64,000 nt of DNA. Source: Symbiodinium natans (lineage: Eukaryota; Sar; Dinophyceae; Suessiales; Symbiodiniaceae). The stretch covers positions 276,001 to 340,000 of the forward strand of contig CAJNDS010001236.1 of the NCBI GenBank assembly GCA_905221605.1, read 5' to 3'. Both the position numbers and the translations under genes were made by a program. Below the pieces are notes generated by a model. The model saw only the letters and a program-made list of their open reading frames with translations, was not told the origin of the DNA and made no database searches. Shown piece by piece: positions 57,773 to 64,000 of this stretch; position 1 is the stretch's first letter; every line of letters starts with the position of its first letter.

Positions 57773-58670
57773 GTAAGCAAACATGGAAAGCATGAGAATG
57801 CAAGCAGTAGCCATGCTGACTATTCAAGGTAAGCTCCTGAACTGCAGGTTCACAATGGTCTAGGGCTTCTTCCCAAGCTTGAACTCTAGCCTCTCGCCTA
57901 TCGCCCTCTTTCAGACTCTATCAGAAAGCGCCTGATGCCATGAAGATTGATCTTCTTCCGAGGTCTGCGTCCTACACACTGCCAGCAGACAATTAGCCGG
58001 GGCCCAGGTCTTCTAAAAGTCGGGTCTACCGCACTCCCCGGAGATTTGTTCGGGGTGTGAGTTCTTGAGTGTGTCTGGGCTCGTAACTGCTTCTACCCGT
58101 CCCCGTGCCAAGGCTAAGGGTTGAAGTTGTCGTGAAACCCTGAAAAATGCCAGACCCCCCTAAACCCGGTTTGACCAAACGCCCGTCGCTGTGTCCCCTG
58201 ATTCTGGTTTCGGAACCTTGCGCGTGGTTGTGCGTCTTGCGGGCCTGTTGTGGAACGCTGGACATCGAAGAGTTGGGATGCCCTAGAACCAACCCACGAT
58301 CTCTTCGAACGTGGTGGTGTGGTCCCTGGCTCCAAGACCACCACGTCTTCCACCTAAACCCTAATCCCTGAGCCCTGAACCCCAGACCCGAAACCCTAAC
58401 CCTAAACCCAAACCATCAACCCTTCACCCTCAACCCCAAACCCTAAGACACTGCCTGCTATGGCAATTAATTCGAAGGCCTGAGCCTTGAATCCTGTAAA
58501 TAGAATCTAAATAATCTAGAAACCAAAGACACACCTATAGACCACTGTAAACACCCTATATAAATTCGAGAGTGTCGAGCACTGCTCTACGGCCAACCCT
58601 AAGCCACCCTAGCAGAAACCCTAAGACTCATAAACTAAACCTAAACATAAACCTCCCTCGCTGTGCTGCC

Positions 58671-60529
58671 ATGGACCGCGTCGAGCAGGCTGCAAGGGTC
58701 ACTGCCGTGCAAGCGTCCAGGGAGGCTGCGGGCCTCTACCACAAGGACGGCTCGCGGATCCGCCGCGAGGGCAGGAGGCCGCCAAAGCGAAACTGGTTTG
58801 TATGTTACAGAATTTTTTGAAAGACTAGCTTTGACCTAAGCCTAGCCTTTGGTTCAGGTTATTATTTTATGTGACCTTATTTCTGATCCCACACATCCAC
58901 CGAGGAGCCCGTCTAGCCCTGGCGGCAGCGGAGGAGGCTCGCGCAGCGGCGGTGGCTTCAAGAGATATTAGCACAGTGTGCTGTTTTTTTGGATTCTTTA
59001 TTGGCAAGTTGTGGGGTTGGGGGGGTGGGGGGTGGGCGGGAGACAGTGGACAGGGAGGGGGGAGGAGGGACCCGCCCAAACAGCCCAGCCCCAAAAAAAT
59101 CGGTTTGCGTTGGCTTCTTCTTTTCTGGTCTCCCACAGCCCCCAAACAGCTAACAGCTGAGTTTCAAAAACTCGGTTGTTTGCATTGGGGGTATTGGTGT
59201 AGTTTAGAAGTTTTCAAATCTGGCCAAACGCAGAACGTCTATGTGCGTTTTGCTCTTGTCTGCAAAGAAACAAGACCTGGTTTGGTTTAGAAGTTCAGAA
59301 ATCTGGCCAAATCCAAAACGCACATCGGTGACGTCTATGTGCGTTTTGCTCTGCAAACTTTCCTGTTGGGTTCTCAGCTGAGGAGCCCCAGGCCGAATTG
59401 TCGGTTTTTCAGGAAAAACCCGAGATTCCGCCCAAGGCGAAATTGTCTGATTTTCAGGGAAATCACGAGATTCAGCTTCTGCCTTCAAGATCAACCCCTG
59501 AGATCCATCCAGGCAAGTTAGCATTTTGCTCTTGTCTGCAAAGAAACAAGAATTGGTTTGGTTTTTCAAGTTTTCAAATCTGGCCAAATCCAAACGCACA
59601 TCCGTGGTGTACATCTTGCCACCCCCTGGCTCAAAAGGCAGATGTTTGGGCAGTGGGAGGTCTTCGCTTGCCCAAACCCGTTCCCATTTTGGCGTCAACA
59701 ATTCACTGAATTATTGACATGAAAACCAACGACCCCCCTAAGCCCCCCGGCGGGGACCCCTGCAGTCTCCAAAGGAAGGTTTGGGAAGTGGTTGGCTGGG
59801 GGGCTTTGCAGGGAAGGGGGGGTCAGAGGGTGTGGGGGGGGGGGGGGGGGGGTGGGGGGTGGGGGCTGACGCGCAGGTGCCAATTGAAGAGGAACAAGTC
59901 GTTTGGGGCAAACCCAACCCAGAATAGTTGGGTTTGGTTTGGGGGGGGGGGGGGTGGGAGCGGGCTTTGTCGGAGGTGGAGGTGACGTGGATGTGGCTTT
60001 CAAGGCTCTAACGTAAGTTGACCATTCAGCAGACACCACTGAGGAGGCCTCTGTGGCAGAAGGGGCAGCCGAGGCCTCCATGGTGCCAGGGGCAGCCGCT
60101 CAACTTTGGCTAGTCCGGTTTTATGGGTGTTCTAGATCTTCCTTTACCAAACTATGTGGGAAGCCTTTAAAACTTTCTTTTCAGGGGCTTAGCCTTTGGG
60201 ACCACTGAGGATGCCTCAGTGGTCATAGCAGGGCACCCACACTTAAATCCTGGTTCTAAGTTGATGGCTTTTTCTAAACGTGCTGGGGTTCGGGTCTTCT
60301 GGCGCTTCCTTGCCTCTGAGGGCGCAGTTGATGCCGCCTCGACGGTACCAGCGGTAACATGGAATCATGTGAGAAGGTTTTTTTGTTTTCTGGGGCGTAG
60401 GCATTATCGACCACTGAGGAGGCCTCAGTGGTCTTAGCAAGGCTTTTCGTTATCGTGAGTTCCCCTTCCAAGGAAGCAGCCAGCCCGGTGCAGGACGCAT
60501 TCGATGCAATGCTCGCTGAGGCAACATGA
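58671..60529 (+). CDS. Low-complexity plus-strand gene, unrecognised
   Basis: An ATG at 58671 opens MDRVEQAARVTAVQASREAA and runs on to about 58795. A second exon at about 58904-58965 reads ARLALAAAEEARAAAVASRD. Later segments read TTEEASVAEGAAEASMVPGA (about 60035-60095), TTEDASVVI (60201-60227), EGAVDAASTVPA (about 60317-60354), and the last exon from 60401 reads ALSTTEEASVVLARLFVIVS, then SPSKEAASPVQDAFDAMLAE and TGA at 60527-60529. Repeated Thr/Glu/Ala/Ser/Val blocks give it a low-complexity character. The TTEEASV codons coincide with short palindromes. Exon phases between the first two exons were not resolved, so treating this as one gene is an inference. Confidence 0.4.
59206..59615. 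repeat. Diverged repeats with GTGCGTTTTGCTCT and CTGGCCAAATCCAAA words
   Basis: Three partial copies (about 59206-59290, 59290-59360, 59520-59615) share blocks such as CTCTTGTCTGCAAAGAAACA and AAATCTGGCCAAATCCAAA. They may be an intronic repeat of the plus-strand gene. Confidence 0.7.
59834..59852. repeat. Run of 19 G
   Basis: Lies in a G-rich stretch with further G runs at about 59940-59953; G-quadruplex-prone on the plus strand. Confidence 0.9.
60200..60224. repeat. Palindrome, 11-bp arms (coding TTEDASVV)
   Basis: Arms GACCACTGAGG and CCTCAGTGGTC with spacer ATG. Confidence 0.9.
60409..60433. repeat. Palindrome, 11-bp arms (coding TTEEASVV)
   Basis: Arms GACCACTGAGG and CCTCAGTGGTC with spacer AGG, identical arms to 60200-60224. 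An imperfect third copy lies at 60034-60056. Confidence 0.9.
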
Positions 60530-60601
60530 ATAAATTCGAGAAGCTTTTGTGTTTTTCACGGTGTATAAACACTCAAAGAGTGGAGATCGTCGGGTTTCGA
60601 G

Positions 60602-61222
60602 TTGGAAATAATGGCTTTGTGGTGGTCCTTGTTTCTGGGGTTCATACTCGGCTGGAATTGGGTTGATGGCTTTTCTGAGCCCTCCCAGGAAGCCTCCTGG
60701 AGCTGGCAGGAGGTGGAGGAGATGGAGGTGGAGGAGGTGGCATCCAACTTTGCCACCTTGGAGCAGGTGGAGGCGGAGGAGGTGGAGGTGGAGGTGGACG
60801 AGGAGGAGGGGGAGGTGGGGGAGTTGGCAGCCTCATCCAACTTTGCCACCTTGGAGGAGGAGGTAGAGGCGGAGGAGGTGGAGGTGGAGGTGGAGGAGGT
60901 GGAGGTGGTGGAGGTGGCAGCCTCATCCAACTTTGCCAACTTGGAGGAGGAGGCGGAGGAGGTGGAGGTGGAGGTGGAGGTGGAGGAGGCCTCATCCTTT
61001 GAGGTGGAGGTGGAGGAGGTGGCAGCAGCTTCATCCGACCTTGCCAACGAGGTGGAGGAGGTGGCAGCAGCTTCATCCAACTTTGCCACTTTGGAGGAGG
61101 TGGAGGGGGAGGAAGCAGCCTCATCCAACTTTGCCACCTGGGATCTGACTGAAGAGATGGAGGTGGAGGAGGAGGAGGCCCCAGCCTCCTCTTCCGTTAC
61201 CTGGCACTGTCGGGAGACATGA
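60602..61222 (+). CDS. Possible secreted acidic repeat protein
   Basis: The 206-codon frame starts ATGGAAATA at 60602 or in-frame ATGGCTTTG at 60611. It has a hydrophobic N-terminus (ALWWSLFLGFILGWNWVDG) that could be a signal peptide, then about six acidic repeats built from ASSNFATLEE and VEVEVEE blocks, and stops at 61220-61222. The GGAGGTGGAGGTGGA-type DNA repeat leaves other frames open as well (minus: SSTSTST, PPPPPPP), so coding status is uncertain. The plus frame is favoured by strand, by the full-length start-to-stop reading and by the hydrophobic leader. Confidence 0.4.
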   Translation: MEIMALWWSLFLGFILGWNWVDGFSEPSQEASWSWQEVEEMEVEEVASNFATLEQVEAEEVEVEVDEEEGEVGELAASSNFATLEEEVEAEEVEVEVEEVEVVEVAASSNFANLEEEAEEVEVEVEVEEASSFEVEVEEVAAASSDLANEVEEVAAASSNFATLEEVEGEEAASSNFATWDLTEEMEVEEEEAPASSSVTWHCRET

Positions 61223-61299
61223 TTCTTTTTTATTTATTTCGAATATACTTAATATAAACTTCAAGATCCAGGGTTTAGGGTTGGGGTACAACTGAGGTT

Positions 61300-62030
61300 G
61301 CACACTTAAGGAGTTGCAACTTTGAGGGACGCTGTGATTCAGGCTTTTTTTGCTTGGGAAATTTGGAAACCTGGTGGAGGTGCCGGAGCCGGCATGTGCG
61401 CCGAACCGCCCCAAGCCCAAGCAGGCGAAGCAGGGGGTCCCGTGGCATTGCCATTTTCATGTCGACTCATATACTTCAAGATTAGTGCTTTAGGGTTTAG
61501 GGATTAGGGTGTTTAGGGTTTAGGGTAAGGGCTCTCAAATTAAGGTTGCAATTTTCAGGGGCACGGTGGTTGGGCTTTCTTTTTTGGGAAGTTTGGAAAC
61601 CTGTGGTAAAGGCGATGGAGCTGGCGCGTACGCCGCAGCAAAAGGCCCGCCCAAAGCCCAAGCAGAGGGTCCCATGGCATTGCCATCAATATTTTTCATG
61701 CCTTTCTCATTACACTTAAGGATATTGAGGTTGCAATTTTCAGGGACACGGTGGGTTGGGCTTTCTTTTTTGGGAAGTTTGGAAACCTGTGGTAAAGGCG
61801 ATGGAGCTGGCGCGTACGCCCAAGCAAAAGGCCCGCCCAAAGCCCAAGCAGAGGGTCCCATGGCATTGCCATCAAGATTTTCATGTCTTTCTTATATACT
61901 TCAAGAGTAGTGCCTTAGGGAATAGGCCATGGGGCGTCTAGGGTGTAGGGGAAGGGTTTTTCAACTGAGGTTGCACACTTAAGAGTTGTTGTTTTCAGGG
62001 GTACTGTGATTCTGGGATGCTACCCTAAAC
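61300..62030 (+). repeat. Tandem repeat of about 185 bp, two close and two diverged copies
   Basis: Copies starting near 61546 and 61731 are about 95% identical over roughly 150 bp. A diverged copy starts near 61313 and a fragment near 61970. All contain GGGAAATTTGGAAACCTG-like and AAGCCCAAGCAG blocks, and TTTAGGG words lie between copies. Confidence 0.85.
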
Positions 62031-62045
62031 CCTACAAAGTGGGGA

Positions 62046-63300
62046 GAGCGCAAGCCGCCAGAGGATCACAGATGGGGCGGTTGGTGGAGCAGCTGGAACC
62101 ACCAGGCGGACGACTGGGGTGAGGACGGCTCGGAGCTCCGGCCAGCCGATGCGCCTGGGATGCTACTTTTGCACGCTGTTTCAACATTTTAGCTTTGCTC
62201 CTATACCGCCCTTGTGCTGTAAACGTGTGTAGACTTGGATGCCCTTAAGGAGATCATCCCGAACCTGCATCTGGGCACGGAAGCTGATGCTGACTCTGAT
62301 CGGCACGCGCTGCTCGTGCGGTGCCTGCCATCGGCAGCGAAGGACCTGCGCACCAAGCAGCTGATGCTTGGCAACCAACCGGACCGGACGGGTTTAGGGT
62401 TTCTGCTAGGGTGTTGGGTTTAGCAAGGGATTAAGACTCGCACCCAAAAGGTTGTACCCCTTAAGGCTCTCCTTTTTATACTCGGCCCGTATATTCCCTT
62501 GTCCGCCCAGGAACATCGGTCACAGGCGGTCCTTCCTCGATAACTATCAGGATGTGTCCCTTGCAGGCATTTTCCTTCAGCTTTCAATGTTGGTACTTTG
62601 GGTATTATCCTTAACTTCCTAAGGTTTTTATTTTATAGTCCTGATAAACTCCCAGGCTGGAGATGGTGGACACTTGTCTGGCGCACAAGCAGTCCGTCCT
62701 TTTCTACTGCAAGAAAGGGCGGCACAGGAGCCCTCTGGCATTGCTGGTCTACCTGGTGCTCTTCCGTGGTGCTGCCTGGCCTAGTTGTGCTCGCTTTCGT
62801 TTTTTTTGCGGCTCATGTTTTTCACAGTTCTCACCACAAGACACGCAGGCGCACACAGTTCTCATGGTACCTGGTTATGGGGGTAGTTCTCTGTCTGTGT
62901 GGGTGTACAAGTCTTGAACCTGAACCCTAAACCCTAAACCGCAAAACCAAGATGGACGCAGACGCTGCTGAAGCGCTCATCCATTCCAGACGGCCGAATG
63001 CCCAGAAGCTTCCGCTGACATCAGAACTTTTTTGGGTTTATGCCAGTTCAGGCGTTCTGGGTAACTTCGGGTTTGGAGGGAGATTCAGGCCTTAGGTGGT
63101 CGAGGGTTTAGGGGTTAAAGTGACGACAACTACTTCTACGGCTATTAGCACCACCGACATTTGTGCTTAGTAAAGTTTCAAATTCGTTGCCATCACCCCT
63201 GCCCCAGTGCCAGCCATCCCAGGATATGGAGGATGTATGACAAGTACTACGTCTGGCAAGTCTTGCACCGGCGGCTCCAAAAGTGCTCCCGAGCCCAGGG
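62046..63300 (+). CDS. Plus-strand gene with a CX5R(S) phosphatase-like loop
   Basis: Coding-like exons in order are: 62046 to about 62158 (PPEDHRWGGWWSSWNHQADD), 62233 to about 62370 (LDALKEIIPNLHLGTEADAD, then DRHALLVRCLPSAAKDLRTK), 62511-62550 (NIGHRRSFLDNYQ, GA donor), 62656-62755 (LEMVDTCLAHKQSVLFYCKK, then GRHRSPLALLVYL, GT donor), about 62952-63026 (MDADAAEALIHSRRPNAQKL) and 63222 to about 63297 (IWRMYDKYYVWQVLHRRLQK). CKKGRHRS fits C-x5-R-(S/T), the anion-binding loop of cysteine phosphatases, with Cys at 62708-62710. The HC His of classic tyrosine phosphatases is Tyr here. The junction from 62550 to 62656 does not agree in phase, so one boundary is wrong. Substrate is unknown, and other P-loop-like folds are possible. 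Confidence 0.45.
63034..63217 (+). repeat. Copy 1 of an exact duplication (783-bp spacing)
   Basis: These 184 bp are identical to 63817-64000. The copy ends at the window edge, so the true length is unknown. It contains TTTAGGGG and the polypyrimidine region just before the exon at 63222. Confidence 0.97.
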
Positions 63301-63816
63301 TTTTCGAGATCAGCCTGAACTTAACCTCAAACCCCTCAGCCCCTAAGCCTTAATTAAGCTTTAGCCCTAAACCCTAAACACCCTGAGGGTTCCCAAACTG
63401 GAGCGTCATAATGCACCAATAATGCCTGTGAACCCAACCCATGCAGCCATGCAACCTAAACACGCAGAGGCCCTCTTCCCCTGAGTACGTGAACCTCCTT
63501 TCGGGTTATTTGCGCGGCCTGATGTCGAGGTAGCATCAATTACGGAACTGAGGGTTGGCCCCTGGCCCTCTCGTACCCTCTTCCCCTTGAATGCGGTTGG
63601 GTTTAATCAGTGACTGAGATATAATTGGTGTTGGCCCGCGTCTCTTTCCTTCTGGAATACCCTGCTGTGGCACTGAACCGATCGTCATTCCTGATGTTTC
63701 TCATGCCCTCTAACTTTCCTCATTCTTGCTGGCAAAGGTCCTTTGCGTGCTGGCTGCCGCCAATGATTGTCAGACTCCAAGGCAGAGGAGTCTTTGACTT
63801 TCAGGGACATCAGAGG

Positions 63817-64000
63817 GGGTTTATGCCAGTTCAGGCGTTCTGGGTAACTTCGGGTTTGGAGGGAGATTCAGGCCTTAGGTGGTCGAGGGTTTAGGGGTTA
63901 AAGTGACGACAACTACTTCTACGGCTATTAGCACCACCGACATTTGTGCTTAGTAAAGTTTCAAATTCGTTGCCATCACCCCTGCCCCAGTGCCAGCCAT
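63817..64000 (+). repeat. Copy 2 of the duplication, cut by the window end
   Basis: Identical to 63034-63217 throughout. The unit may be a 783-bp tandem repeat carrying the exon that follows. Confidence 0.97.

Larger units (their letters stand above)
55400..58600. other. Divergent strand-switch interval with telomere-like repeats and hairpins
   Basis: Genes to the left are on the minus strand and coding signals to the right are on the plus strand. The interval contains TTTAGGG-type repeats in both orientations, a 14-G run (55799-55812), diverged tandem copies of about 80-90 bp (about 56046-56210) and the hairpins listed separately. Open frames here (for example 55533-55760 plus and 57142-57390 minus) are not recognisable. 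Confidence 0.5.

Overview
The window looks like nuclear DNA of a dinoflagellate, most likely a Symbiodiniaceae-type alga. This rests on several things seen together. Genes are split into very short exons (about 25-110 nt). Most introns I could place start with GC or GA instead of GT and end AG, usually followed by G. Recognisable genes lie on one strand for more than 50 kb. Interstitial TTTAGGG-type repeats, long C or G runs and large minisatellites are common, and no bacterial-style open genes are present. Most long open frames are shadows of repeats or of spliced genes. I found the real genes by matching conserved family motifs across exon junctions and checking reading phase by hand.

Layout. 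From 1 to about 55.4 kb every gene I can support is on the minus strand: a Rab-type small GTPase (4.4-5.9 kb), a signal-peptide/sushi/transmembrane protein (16.3-18.8 kb), a 2-oxoglutarate/Fe(II) oxygenase (26.5-27.6 kb), a TKL-like kinase whose DFG aspartate appears replaced (29.7-31.4 kb), a block of repeated helical exons (32.1-33.3 kb), an intact PDK1/AGC-like kinase (34.2-36.6 kb), a glutathione peroxidase with an in-frame TGA at the catalytic selenocysteine position and a candidate SECIS element (38.4-40.3 kb), and an Sfi1-like W-repeat gene with a recent internal duplication (50.8-55.3 kb). Other coding-like exons without a recognisable family lie between these. Two big repeat blocks interrupt the array: a 5.1-kb minisatellite of about 41-bp units (8.46-13.6 kb) flanked by CT-rich modules, and a 0.75-kb array of 9-bp units (21.75-22.5 kb).

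From about 58.6 kb to the end, coding signal is on the plus strand: a low-complexity gene ending at 60,529, a possible secreted acidic repeat protein (60.6-61.2 kb), and a gene with a CX5R(S) phosphatase-like loop (62.0-63.3 kb). The 55.4-58.6 kb interval between the two blocks is therefore a divergent strand-switch region. It carries telomere-like repeats, clustered hairpins and near-perfect palindromes. The window ends inside the second copy of a 783-bp-spaced duplication.

The genes share no obvious pathway; adjacency seems to reflect the unidirectional gene arrays usual in dinoflagellates. Family calls rest on motif recognition by eye. No search or splice-site program was run.
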